Below are positions 30,109 to 39,216 of a DNA stretch of 64,000 nucleotides, piece by piece. The notes below the pieces were generated by a model, which worked only from the letters and a program-made list of their open reading frames with translations, ran no database searches and was not told the origin of the DNA. The position numbers and the translations under genes are program-made. Each line of letters starts with the position of its first letter. The stretch's first letter is position 1. This DNA is from Chloroflexota bacterium. Lineage in GTDB: Bacteria; Chloroflexota; Dehalococcoidia; Lucifugimonadales; UBA3495. The stretch spans positions 1 to 64,000 of the forward strand of contig JAPPCX010000054.1 of assembly GCA_028875655.1 (NCBI GenBank), read 5' to 3'.

Positions 30109-30858
30109 TCAGCAGCCCCATTGGCCGGCGATTTCGCCGCCGAACTTGACGGTGTCGCCGGCCTCAATCCCGTGCATCGCTGCCTGGCCCGCGTTCAGCT
30201 CCAGGATGAAGCGCACCAGACCGGCCGACGGATACAGTTTCAGCCGGTCCCGGGGCGTGTCCAGCGGCGGATTTGGCACGTCCGCCGTTACCCCGGCCAC
30301 GATACAGTCCGCCCGGATCCAAACCATGTCCAGCGGAAAGTGCATGTTCGGCATCCAGAACGAGCGTGGCCCATCCGCTTCGTACACGAACAGCATTCCC
30401 TGATCCTCGAGCATCGACGGCCGGCCCGACAGCCCCTGCTGCCGTTCTGTCGGAGTAATCGCCAGGTCAACCGTATAGACGGTGTCTCCGATACGCAGCA
30501 GTGGAGCATCGGGCAGCGGCGTGTCGGTGGGCACGGGAGCCGGGGTCGCCGTGGGTGGTGTAGTGGTAATGGGGCCTACCGTGAGCGTCGTCAACATAGG
30601 GGTAGGCTGTGCGGTAGGCGTTGGAGGCGAATGCGTCGCCGTTGGCGCTGACGTCCGGCCCGCAGGTTGGGTAGGAGCAGCGGCCCCCGGAGTCTCTGAC
30701 AAGTTGCCGCACGACGTCATTGCCAACAGCAACACTGCCAGCAAAACCGTCGCCTTGAGCCACTGGATTCCCGCTTTCGCGGGAATGACAGGTGGACGGC
30801 GGGAATGACGGTCTTTCGGGCGGGAATGACGGCCCGCCGGAAGCAAATCAAGTTGCAT
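30109..30858 (-). CDS. DUF192 family lipoprotein
   Basis: C-terminal DUF192-like ITPTERQQGLSGR...FWMPNMHFPLDMVWI; signal plus lipobox-like LLAMTSC; N-terminus overlaps repeat family A. Confidence 0.75.
   Translation of the reverse strand: MQLDLLPAGRHSRPKDRHSRRPPVIPAKAGIQWLKATVLLAVLLLAMTSCGNLSETPGAAAPTQPAGRTSAPTATHSPPTPTAQPTPMLTTLTVGPITTTPPTATPAPVPTDTPLPDAPLLRIGDTVYTVDLAITPTERQQGLSGRPSMLEDQGMLFVYEADGPRSFWMPNMHFPLDMVWIRADCIVAGVTADVPNPPLDTPRDRLKLYPSAGLVRFILELNAGQAAMHGIEAGDTVKFGGEIAGQWGC
30762..30832. repeat. Family A repeat with two extra half-units
   Basis: ctggattcccgctttcgcgggaatgacaggtggacggcgggaatgacggtctttcgggcgggaatgacgg. Confidence 0.9.
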
Positions 30859-31644
30859 CTAGCCAATATCTGCCCTTATATCCGAGATGCGCTGTTGCAG
30901 CGAGCGGAGCAGCAGCGCCGTGGGCGGGGGCGCGACGTGGGTGTAGCCCACGCCCATGTCCTGCAGCTCTTTGGCCGTGAGCGGGAACGCCGGGTGATTC
31001 ATCGGCATGGACAGTTTGGCGCCGCCGGCCGCCTTAACCTCCGCCGCCAGCTCCTCAAGCCGCGCCCGGATCACCGGGCTCTGCGGATCCCGGATACCCA
31101 TGTACTCGGAGAAGTCGGTGGGCCCGATGGACACCAGGTCGATGCCGGGCAACTGCGCAATCTGCCCGATTTCGCTGATGCCTTTCTCGTCCTCGGTCAT
31201 CACCGACAGGACGATATTCTCGTTGGACGTGCGCGTGTGTTCGTCCCAGCTTACGGTGCCGAACCGGGCCGCGCGCGTGCCGCCGGCCCCACCCCGGTGT
31301 CCCAGCGGCGCATACCGCACCGCGTCCACGGCGCGCCTGGCCCCTTCCAGCCCGTCGATGTGCGGGATGATGATGCCCTGCGCGCCGGCGTCCAGCAGCC
31401 GGAGGATCAGGTTTTCGTCGTTGCCCGGAATGCGGATCATGGACGTCACGCCCACCAGATCCGCGGCCATGATCATCTGCGTGACCAGGCCCAGGTCAAA
31501 GGTGGTGTGCTCCATGTCGATAAACGCGGCGTCGAAACCGGCCAACCCGATGATCTCCACGACCTGCGGGTCGGCGAAGGTCACGTATGTGCCCAGCGCC
31601 AGCCGATTTTCGCGCAGCGCGCGTTTGACTCTATTCTCCTGCAT
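30859..31644 (-). CDS. HpcH/HpaI aldolase family protein (second paralogue)
   Basis: FDAAFIDMEHTTFDLGL; IIIPHIDGLEGARRAVDA; DLVSIGPTDFSEYMG. Confidence 0.85.
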   Translation of the reverse strand: MQENRVKRALRENRLALGTYVTFADPQVVEIIGLAGFDAAFIDMEHTTFDLGLVTQMIMAADLVGVTSMIRIPGNDENLILRLLDAGAQGIIIPHIDGLEGARRAVDAVRYAPLGHRGGAGGTRAARFGTVSWDEHTRTSNENIVLSVMTEDEKGISEIGQIAQLPGIDLVSIGPTDFSEYMGIRDPQSPVIRARLEELAAEVKAAGGAKLSMPMNHPAFPLTAKELQDMGVGYTHVAPPPTALLLRSLQQRISDIRADIG

Positions 31645-31676
31645 GGGAAACGGGCTCCTTGACTGAGGTGGCAAAC

Positions 31677-31685
31677 ATCATAGCA
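31677..31685 (-). promoter_or_regulatory. Putative extended -10 promoter TGC-TATGAT
   Basis: Reverse-strand gtcTGCTATGATGtt upstream of the aldolase gene. Confidence 0.35.
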
Positions 31686-31706
31686 GACGGGGCGGGGGCG
31701 ATGGTT

Positions 31707-32420
31707 TTATAGTATGTCCAGCAACTCGGTGAGGTTCCCGATCTCCCGGTGCGGCGTTATCCCGGTCTCGTTGGCGACGCCATCGCGGTTCAGCCACACG
31801 CTCAGCATGCCGTAGTTGTTCGCCCCCAGCACATCGCTTTGCAGCGAATCGCCCACGTGCGCCACGCTGTCCGGCTTGTCGCCGAATCCGGCAAGGGCAA
31901 ACTCAAAAATGCGCGGGTCGGGTTTGGGAAACCCGCACTCGTGGGCGAACACCGTGAAATCGAACACGTCGTCCAGGCCAACCATCTGCGGCGTGTTGTT
32001 CCCGTTGGAGATGATGCCCAACCGGAAACGGCCCTGGAGCGCCTCAAGGACGCCGGCCACGTCATCGTAGGGCCTTGCTCCGGCGACGCGAGCCTCCCAG
32101 TAAAGCCGGTACAACTCTTCCGCCGCGCCACGAGCGCGGAATCCGACGTGTTCCACGGTCCTGACCATGGCCGTGTAACGGATTTCCTCCTGCGTTGTCG
32201 CTCCTTCTCCCAACTCCGACGCAACCTCATCTCGAATTTCCATCATCCGCCGGACGGTAAGCTTCCGCGCTGCATCTCCCGGCGCCATGACCCGCAACCG
32301 TTCCAGCGTCAGTTCCAGGGCCCGCCCCATGGCCGCCTGAAAATCCCACAGGGTGTCGTCCATGTCAAAGGTAATTGTCGTGATATTCCGCTGATTCGTC
32401 AGCCTTTCCAACGTCGTCAT
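31707..32420 (-). CDS. HAD-family hydrolase
   Basis: TFDMDDTLWDF, GFPKPDPRIF, HVGDSLQSDVLGA. Confidence 0.85.
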   Translation of the reverse strand: MTTLERLTNQRNITTITFDMDDTLWDFQAAMGRALELTLERLRVMAPGDAARKLTVRRMMEIRDEVASELGEGATTQEEIRYTAMVRTVEHVGFRARGAAEELYRLYWEARVAGARPYDDVAGVLEALQGRFRLGIISNGNNTPQMVGLDDVFDFTVFAHECGFPKPDPRIFEFALAGFGDKPDSVAHVGDSLQSDVLGANNYGMLSVWLNRDGVANETGITPHREIGNLTELLDIL

Positions 32421-32471
32421 GGTCCATGATTCCTGGTCGTATGGCAGCGTTCCGTTCAAGGTCAACGCAGA

Positions 32472-32804
32472 TCAGGGCGCCGGGGCGGGCAGGTCCCAGC
32501 GGAGGAAATTGCGGTAGCGGTCGCCGCCGGCCCAGGGCAGCAGGTCGAGGACGATGCGCTCAGGCTCGGGGACATCGCCCTGACGTATGGTGTCGTCGAG
32601 GTAACGGCGCAGTCGCATGAAGGTGGGCAGGCGGAAGCCGGCTTTGGCGACGCGCTGGATGACGTCGTGGGGTTCCGGGGGTTCGCCGGGATCCCAGTCG
32701 TCGCTGACGGCTTGGGCGAGGCGGCGCATCTTGATGATGGCGAATTCGGGGGCGAACCTGCGGTTGAGGGCGTTGACGCGGCGACGGATTTCGGAAAGGG
32801 TCAT
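32472..32804 (-). CDS. Hypothetical protein
   Basis: 110 aa ORF, no recognised domain; flanked by low-complexity/repeat DNA. Confidence 0.5.
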   Translation of the reverse strand: MTLSEIRRRVNALNRRFAPEFAIIKMRRLAQAVSDDWDPGEPPEPHDVIQRVAKAGFRLPTFMRLRRYLDDTIRQGDVPEPERIVLDLLPWAGGDRYRNFLRWDLPAPAP

Positions 32805-32832
32805 GGGATCACCTCTTACGGAGAGTTATTGG

Positions 32833-32858
32833 CATGGATCAACAGGATGGACGGGATT
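32833..32858. repeat. Dispersed 'catggatcaacaggatggacgggatt' element
   Basis: Shares catggat-nnac-gggat with catggatgtacgggatgat at 30042-30060. Confidence 0.4.
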
Positions 32859-33149
32859 ATGGGATTTTCCGCTTATTTCCGCTCATTTTCGTTCGTTTGA
32901 GTAGGGCGTTGGGGTAGGTTATGGGGGTGAATGGGGGCGGATTGAGCGGGTGGCGGGCTACATGAGCGGGCGGCGGGAGAATCGTGATGGAGTTGGGCGG
33001 TTGCATAGTTAAATGGTACGGATGGGTGTAGGGTCAGGGCAAGGGGGAAGTGTCACCAGGTGGCGTTCCGTATTGTTTCATTGACATCGCAAGGGCCTGT
33101 TGGTACGCTTTCCCCCGCATCGCCAGACCCGACCGGAGAATATATCAAC

Positions 33150-33359
33150 GTGCCCAAACAGAACGAAAACGTCCACAATAGAACCTCTCGCCGCCGTTTC
33201 CTGGGCGTGCTCGGCATAGGCATTGCCGGTGCCGCCGTGGTGGCCGGATTGATGCCCTTCGGCCGGCGCACCCAGACCGCCGAGGCCGCCAGCGAGTTCC
33301 CGGGCCCGGGGTCGATGTTCCACCCGGCGCAGGACCCTCGCACCGACCCGCGACGGTAG
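33150..33359 (+). CDS. Small Tat-signal protein (GTG start)
   Basis: TSRRRFLGVLGIGIAGAAVVAGL twin-Arg signal; SD ggaga; 69 aa. Confidence 0.6.
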   Translation: MPKQNENVHNRTSRRRFLGVLGIGIAGAAVVAGLMPFGRRTQTAEAASEFPGPGSMFHPAQDPRTDPRR

Positions 33360-33419
33360 GCAGCCAACATATTGCATGTCGGGGCGGGTCCGGTACCCGC
33401 CCTATTCGTTGGCGCATTT

Positions 33420-35165
33420 CTAACGCCGGCCGAATTCCCGCTCCAACTGGTACTCCGTAAAGTGGATCACCGTGGGCCGGCCGTGGGGGCAGTGGTGGGG
33501 GTTTTCGGTAGTTTCCAGTTGCCGTAGCAGCGCATCCATCTCGTCCGTGCTCAGGATATCGCCGGCCCGCACCGCGCCGTGGCAGGCGATGGTGGCGACC
33601 AGCGCGTCCTCCCGTTGCATCACCACCTGCTCCACGGCTACGGCGTCCAGCAGATTGGTCAGGGCCAGCGCCGGGTCGGGATTGCTCCGCCCGGTGAGAG
33701 TCGCCGGAACCGCCCGCACCAGCCACGCCTCTCCCCCGAACGGTTCCAGCAGAAACCCATACTCGGAGAGCATATCGGCGTACTCCTGCAGGGTGGCCGC
33801 CTGAGCCAGGTTCAAATCCACCGGCGTCGGCGCCAGCAGCGGCTGCGACCCATTATCCCGCGACTGGCCGCGGGGCCTGATCCGGTCATATACGATCCGC
33901 TCGTGGGCAGCGTGCTGGTCAACCAAGTACATGCCCTCGGAACCCTCCGCCACGATGTAAGTCTGACGAATCTGGCCCACCACTCGCAGCCCAACCAGCA
34001 CGTCCCGCAGGGAACCGCCGACCGACGTGAGTTCGGCGCTCGGCAGCGCCAAGCCGTCCGTCGGAGGACTTCCCGACCCGATTGCCAGGGCCGGCGCAGA
34101 GCGATAGTTCAACGGTAGCCCCGCGCCGGACGGCGCTTCACCGGGCACGCTGAACGCGCGGCTCGCCGGCCGCACGGGAGCGTGGGCCACCAGCGCGTCG
34201 CTGACGGCGCGCCGCACCGCCGAAAAGATTCGGTTCTCGTTGCGGAACCGCACCTCGCGCTTGGTCGGATGCGAGTTGACGTCGACCTCTGCAGCCGGCA
34301 GGTTAACATTGATGACCGCCAGCGGGTAGCGCCGGTCGGGCAGCGTTCCCTGGTAGGCCTGCTCGATAGCGTACATGATCGAGCGGTGATAGACCCAGCG
34401 CCGGTTGACCAGCAATGTCACGTGGGAGCGGTTATGCCTGCTGAGATCGGGCGCGCCGGTGTACCCGAATATCGAGGCGTGGGCGTCCGTGCCGGATACC
34501 GGGAGCATCCTGGCCGCCACGTCGCCGCCGTACAGCGACAGGATGACGTCCTGCAGGTTGCCGCTGCCCGGCGTGTTGACCTGCTCGCGTCCGTCCGCGG
34601 CCAGCGTGAACCGCACCTCGGGGCAGGCCAAGGCGTAGCGGGTCACCACCTCCTGGATGCGGGCGGTTTCGGCGGCGTCGGAGCGCAGGAACCTGCGACG
34701 GGCGGGCAGGTTGCCGAAGAGCTCGACGACCTGGACGGTCGTTCCCACCGGGCATCCGACCGGCCCCTCGCCGACCGGTTCCCCGTAGCGAAATTCGATG
34801 CGCGAGCCGGCTTCCGCGTCGGCTACTCTGGTGGTGCAGGCAACCCTGGCCACCGCCGCGATACTGGGCAACGCCTCGCCGCGGAACCCCAGGGTAGCCA
34901 CGGTTTCCAGGTCGCCGGCCGTGGCGAGTTTGCTGGTGGCGTGATGGCGAAACGCCAGGGAGAGTTCATCGGCGGGTATGCCGCAGCCGTCGTCGGTGAC
35001 GCGGATTTCGGCGATGCCGCCACTGCTGACCGATACGGCAATGCGGGTGGCCCCGGCGTCCAGGGAGTTTTCCACCAACTCCTTGACCACGGAGGCGGGA
35101 CGCTCCACAACCTCGCCAGCGGCGATCTGTGCCGCGACGTTGGGAGGGAGTTGGCGTATGGGCAT
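33420..35165 (-). CDS. mutL: DNA mismatch repair protein MutL
   Basis: QIAAGEVVERPASVVKELVENSLDAGAT; LGFRGEALPSIAAV. Confidence 0.97.
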   Translation of the reverse strand: MPIRQLPPNVAAQIAAGEVVERPASVVKELVENSLDAGATRIAVSVSSGGIAEIRVTDDGCGIPADELSLAFRHHATSKLATAGDLETVATLGFRGEALPSIAAVARVACTTRVADAEAGSRIEFRYGEPVGEGPVGCPVGTTVQVVELFGNLPARRRFLRSDAAETARIQEVVTRYALACPEVRFTLAADGREQVNTPGSGNLQDVILSLYGGDVAARMLPVSGTDAHASIFGYTGAPDLSRHNRSHVTLLVNRRWVYHRSIMYAIEQAYQGTLPDRRYPLAVINVNLPAAEVDVNSHPTKREVRFRNENRIFSAVRRAVSDALVAHAPVRPASRAFSVPGEAPSGAGLPLNYRSAPALAIGSGSPPTDGLALPSAELTSVGGSLRDVLVGLRVVGQIRQTYIVAEGSEGMYLVDQHAAHERIVYDRIRPRGQSRDNGSQPLLAPTPVDLNLAQAATLQEYADMLSEYGFLLEPFGGEAWLVRAVPATLTGRSNPDPALALTNLLDAVAVEQVVMQREDALVATIACHGAVRAGDILSTDEMDALLRQLETTENPHHCPHGRPTVIHFTEYQLEREFGRR

Positions 35166-35168
35166 GGC

Positions 35169-35606
35169 CTAGAACAGGGGGACTTTGGTGCCCTTGGCCC
35201 GGTACTGGCGGTCCTCGGAATCCCCGGTTTCCGCGAAGTCGCAGATGATGCGGTAAATGCGGTCCATCTCGTGGTCAACGCTGCGGGAGAAGAAGTAGGG
35301 CGGCACCCAAACGCCGCCGAAAGCGGCGACTATCTCCGGATAGTCGTCGATGACGAATTCCGGCTCGAAGGGTATTTTCAGTTCCTCAAGCCGTTCGTGG
35401 AAGTGGTGGGTCGGCTTCTCGTACACCCCGCTGACGAACCTTTGCAACTCGTGCTTTTCGATGACTTCCCATCGTTCACCCATCCCGGACCAGATGTATA
35501 TTTCGTGCCCGTCGTTCAGCAGTTTCTGGAAGGTGTCAACGGTGCCCGGACGCAGAGTGTCGTCCAGTCCCAAGATGGTGTAGTCAACGTCAAAAAAGAT
35601 TTTCAT
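35169..35606 (-). CDS. HAD-like phosphatase domain protein
   Basis: MKIFFDVDYTILGLDDTLRPG; FVIDDYPEIV. Confidence 0.6.
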   Translation of the reverse strand: MKIFFDVDYTILGLDDTLRPGTVDTFQKLLNDGHEIYIWSGMGERWEVIEKHELQRFVSGVYEKPTHHFHERLEELKIPFEPEFVIDDYPEIVAAFGGVWVPPYFFSRSVDHEMDRIYRIICDFAETGDSEDRQYRAKGTKVPLF

Positions 35607-35649
35607 GGCAGGTCGTCGCTTTTGCGGTCCGTGGCGGGTGTTCCGTCGG

Positions 35650-36012
35650 TCAGTCGCTGAGGGCCTCGGTAATCGCCTTGACGCTGGCCCCGATCAGGAG
35701 CCGGTCTCCCAGCCTAACGATGGGGCGGCGCACCAGCCGGGGTTCTTCGAGCATCAAGGCCAGCTTGCGCTCGTCGGAGAGCTCCGCCGCGTTGAGGCCC
35801 ATCTTCTTCAGCGACGGGCTGCGGCTGGCGAACATCGCGCTTACGCCTGGTTCCCCTACCTCGGCAACCAGGTCATTGAGCTCCGTTTCCGTGAACGGTT
35901 CTTTGAAATAATCTCTTTCGGTTACGGTCAGACCGTTTTGTACGAGCAACTCCCGCACCTTGCGGCAACTGCTTCAACGTGGCCACCAATACATTGTTGC
36001 CGTATCACTCAT
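35650..36012 (-). CDS. ArsC/Spx-like thiol oxidoreductase, predicted selenoprotein (Sec encoded by TGA at 35974-35976)
   Basis: ATG at 36012 with SD ggggaga; reads MSDTATMYWWPR-U-SSCRKVRELLVQNGLTVTERDYFKEPFTETEL...RRPIVRLGDRLLIG; TGA lies at the first Cys of CxxC; SECIS-like hairpin directly downstream. Confidence 0.88.
35945..35973 (-). promoter_or_regulatory. Bacterial SECIS element of the ArsC-like selenoprotein
   Basis: RNA after UGA: AGCAGUU-G-CCGC AAGGU GCGG-G-AGUUGCU; 7 bp + G/G mismatch + 4 bp, apical loop with GGU. Confidence 0.85.
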
Positions 36013-36116
36013 CTTATCGTCTCCCCGTGATCAGAAATTTCCGTATTTTACCCGGAAGGACAGTATAAACGGAAATTCCACGGATTTCGCGCACGAGTGG
36101 CTATCATACGGTGGGG

Positions 36117-38774
36117 TCAGACCTGGCGAGCCTGCTCCTGCAACTCGTAAAGCTTGTTGATGGCCTCCAGCGGGGTGAGATTGCCGATGTCCAAGTCCAG
36201 GATGGCTTCGGCGAGTTTTTCTTCGTCCGCCGCGAACAGGGGCAACGCCAGTTGGGGCGGAGGAGGTTTACCGTCGCGCTTCGAACCGGCGGCCGGACGG
36301 TCGCGTTCCAGCTCCGTCAGGAGTTCCTGGGCGCGGTTGACCACGGAGGGAGGCATTCCGGCCAGCATCGCCACGTGCACGCCGTATGACCGATCCGCGC
36401 CGCCGGGGACAATGCGATGCAGGAAAGCGATGTTACCGTCCTCCTCCGACACGGCGACCCGGTAGTTGCGCACGCCCGGAAGCGTGGCGGAAAGTTGGGT
36501 CAGCTCGTGGTAGTGCGTGGCGAACATGGTCTTGCAGCTGACCCGAGGGTTGTTGTGCAGGTGCTCCACGACGGCGCGGGCTATGGACAACCCGTCGTAG
36601 GTGCTGGTTCCCCGGCCGATTTCGTCCAGGATGACCAACGAGCGCCAGGTGGCCTGGTTGAGTATGGCGGCGGTTTCCACCATCTCGACCATGAAAGTGG
36701 ATTGCCCCGTGGCCAGGTCGTCCTGCAGGCCGACGCGAGTGAATATGCGGTCCACCAGGCCGATGGTCGCAGAGGTGGCGGGAACGAAGCTGCCGATCTG
36801 GGCCATCAACACGATGATGGCGACCTGGCGGATGTACGTGGACTTGCCCGCCATGTTGGGGCCGGTGATCAGCATGATCTGGGCATCGTCCGAGTCAAGG
36901 GCCGCATCGTTGGGCACGAACGCGCCGGCGGCGGGACCGGTCGAAGGATCCAGCACCCGCTCCACCACCGGGTGCCGGCCGCCGGTGATGGCAATCGCGT
37001 TTCCGTCGTCCAGGACGGGACGCACGTAGCCGTGGCGCACCGCGACACCGGCCAGCCCGACGAACACGTCGATGCGCGCAATCGCCGAGGCGAAGCGGGA
37101 GATGCTTTCGGCGTGGTCGCCAATCTGTTGGCAAACCTGCCGGTACAAGGTGCGCTCCAGCTGTTCCAGCCTTTCACGGGCGTCAAGGGCCTGGCTTTCG
37201 TATTCCTTCAGCTCCGGGGTGATGTAGCGTTCTCCACCGGTGAGGGTTTGGCGACGCTGGTAATCGTCCGGCACGGAATCGAGATTAGCGCGGCTGACCT
37301 CGATGTAGTAGCCGAATACCTGATTGAAACCGACCTTGAGGCTGCGGATGCCGGTGCGCTCGCGCTCTTTGGCCTCCAGGTTGGCGATGAAGCCCCGGGC
37401 ATCGCTGGCCATGGCGCGGATGCGGTCCAGTTCGGGAGAGAACCCGTGCCTGATGACGCCGCCGTCGCCGGGTTGTGCCGATGGCTCGTCCGCAATGGCG
37501 GCATCAATAAGGTTGCTCACGTCGGGCGGCGGGCGCAGGCCGTCCGCCAGCCAGGCGACGGCGGCGGCATTCTCGCCGGACAGGATGGGCGCCAATTGTT
37601 CAGCGGCGGCCAGGCTCTTCCGCAACGCCAGCAGGTCCCGGGGCGGCGAGTTCTGCGTCCGGACGCGCGTGAGAATGCGCTCCAGATCGGCGACGTCGGA
37701 CAGCGCGGCAGCTGCGTCGTTCCGACGGAATGCGTCATCGAAGAAAAACTGCACGGCATCCAGCCGGCGTTCCAGTCGCTCCAGGTCCAGCAGCGGCCGG
37801 CTCAACCATCTTCTCAGCAGCCGGGCGCCCATCGCGGTGCGGGTGCTGTCCAGGGCGGCCAGCAATGAGAAGTCCTGAGATTCCCGCCGTCCGGCTTCAA
37901 AAAGCTCCAGGTTCCGGCGGGTCTGCGGATCGAGGGTCATGTAGGCGTCGCTGTCCCAAACTCTGGGTGGCGCCAGCGGAGGCCGCTCGCCCTGCCAGGT
38001 ATATCGCAGGTAGTCAACGATGGCGCCGGCGGCGCGCACCGCCAGCGGCCCGGACGCCGTACCGGACAAGGCCGCGCCATGAGATTCCAGGCCGTAAGCT
38101 TCCAGAGAAAGCACGCCGTAGTAGTCCAGCAGGGTTCGTCGCGCAACATCCGGGTTGAACGCCGAGGCGTCCAGCGCGGTAACGGTCGCCTCTCCGCCGC
38201 TGCCGGCTGGAATCTCCGGCAGCTCATAGCCGGGGGGAACCAGTATCTCGGATGCCTCCAGTCGCGACAGTTCCAGGAGCAGTTCCCCGGACGGTATCTC
38301 AGAGACGACAAATTCGCCGGTGGTGACGTCAACGTAGGCCAGGCCAGCCCGGTCGTCCGCAGCGCAGACGGCGGCCAGGTAGTTGTTGACCCCCTGATCG
38401 AGCAGCGCAGACTCCAGGATCGTACCCGGCGTCACCACCCGCACGACCCCGCGTTCCACGATTCCCCTGGACAGCGCCGGGTCGCTGAGTTGCTCGCAAA
38501 TCGCCACCTTGTACCCCTGGCGAATCAGGCGGGCCAGGTTGGACTCCAGGGAAACCGCCGGCACGCCGGCCATGGGAATGCGGGTGTCCTTCCCCATGGA
38601 GCGGGAAGTCAACGCGATTTCCAGGGCGTCGGAAAGCGTTTTGGCGTCGTCGTCAAAGCACTCGTAGAAATCGCCCATCCGGAACAGCAGGATGGCGTCC
38701 GGGTAGGAATGCTTGATGGTGAGGTATTGGCGCCGGACGGGGGTGAGGCGCGCGCCGGCCGTGGACGTGGTCAT
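36117..38774 (-). CDS. mutS: DNA mismatch repair protein MutS
   Basis: LITGPNMAGKSTYIRQVA; LDEIGRGTSTYDGLSIA. Confidence 0.97.
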   Translation of the reverse strand: MTTSTAGARLTPVRRQYLTIKHSYPDAILLFRMGDFYECFDDDAKTLSDALEIALTSRSMGKDTRIPMAGVPAVSLESNLARLIRQGYKVAICEQLSDPALSRGIVERGVVRVVTPGTILESALLDQGVNNYLAAVCAADDRAGLAYVDVTTGEFVVSEIPSGELLLELSRLEASEILVPPGYELPEIPAGSGGEATVTALDASAFNPDVARRTLLDYYGVLSLEAYGLESHGAALSGTASGPLAVRAAGAIVDYLRYTWQGERPPLAPPRVWDSDAYMTLDPQTRRNLELFEAGRRESQDFSLLAALDSTRTAMGARLLRRWLSRPLLDLERLERRLDAVQFFFDDAFRRNDAAAALSDVADLERILTRVRTQNSPPRDLLALRKSLAAAEQLAPILSGENAAAVAWLADGLRPPPDVSNLIDAAIADEPSAQPGDGGVIRHGFSPELDRIRAMASDARGFIANLEAKERERTGIRSLKVGFNQVFGYYIEVSRANLDSVPDDYQRRQTLTGGERYITPELKEYESQALDARERLEQLERTLYRQVCQQIGDHAESISRFASAIARIDVFVGLAGVAVRHGYVRPVLDDGNAIAITGGRHPVVERVLDPSTGPAAGAFVPNDAALDSDDAQIMLITGPNMAGKSTYIRQVAIIVLMAQIGSFVPATSATIGLVDRIFTRVGLQDDLATGQSTFMVEMVETAAILNQATWRSLVILDEIGRGTSTYDGLSIARAVVEHLHNNPRVSCKTMFATHYHELTQLSATLPGVRNYRVAVSEEDGNIAFLHRIVPGGADRSYGVHVAMLAGMPPSVVNRAQELLTELERDRPAAGSKRDGKPPPPQLALPLFAADEEKLAEAILDLDIGNLTPLEAINKLYELQEQARQV

Positions 38775-38838
38775 GGGGCGATTTTACCCCACCGGTGCAA
38801 TGGGGAGGCGTCGCATGGAGGGACGGTTTCGGGAACGT

Positions 38839-38847
38839 TGCTATAAT
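38839..38847 (+). promoter_or_regulatory. Extended -10 promoter TGC-TATAAT for DUF433/DUF5615 pair
   Basis: gttgcTATAATggcg. Confidence 0.5.
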
Positions 38848-38895
38848 GGCGTGAGGACTACCGTAACCGATGGGCCACTGACTGGAGACTGCATT

Positions 38896-39216
38896 ATGGA
38901 CTTGCGTGAGCGTATCGTTAGCGACCCGGACATTCTGCTCGGCAAGCCGGCGGTGCAAGGAACGCGGATTTCCGTGGCCTTCGTGCTCAGCCTGCTGGCA
39001 GGCGGGACGGGTGAGGCCGAAATCGTCAAGTACTACCCGAACCTGACGGTTGAGGACATCCGGGCCTGTTGCCTTTACGCCAGCGAGAACCTGGCTTGGG
39101 ACAAGCCTGCCTGGATGAACGGAGCCAGCTTTTTGGACACCGGCGATTGGGAATGGGTAGAAGGAGGCCCAGAGACGGTCCCAAGAAAGTCGGACGCGAC
39201 AGGCATTAATGGGTGA
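38896..39216 (+). CDS. DUF433 domain protein (putative antitoxin)
   Basis: RIVSDPDILLGKPAVQGTRISVAFVLSLLAGG; overlaps next gene. Confidence 0.85.
   Translation: MDLRERIVSDPDILLGKPAVQGTRISVAFVLSLLAGGTGEAEIVKYYPNLTVEDIRACCLYASENLAWDKPAWMNGASFLDTGDWEWVEGGPETVPRKSDATGING

Noticed and set aside
30762-30838. Tandem gcgggaatgacgg units considered as a CRISPR array
   Set aside because: Units are short and irregularly spaced with no unique spacers of uniform length; they match the dispersed palindromic family seen elsewhere in the window.
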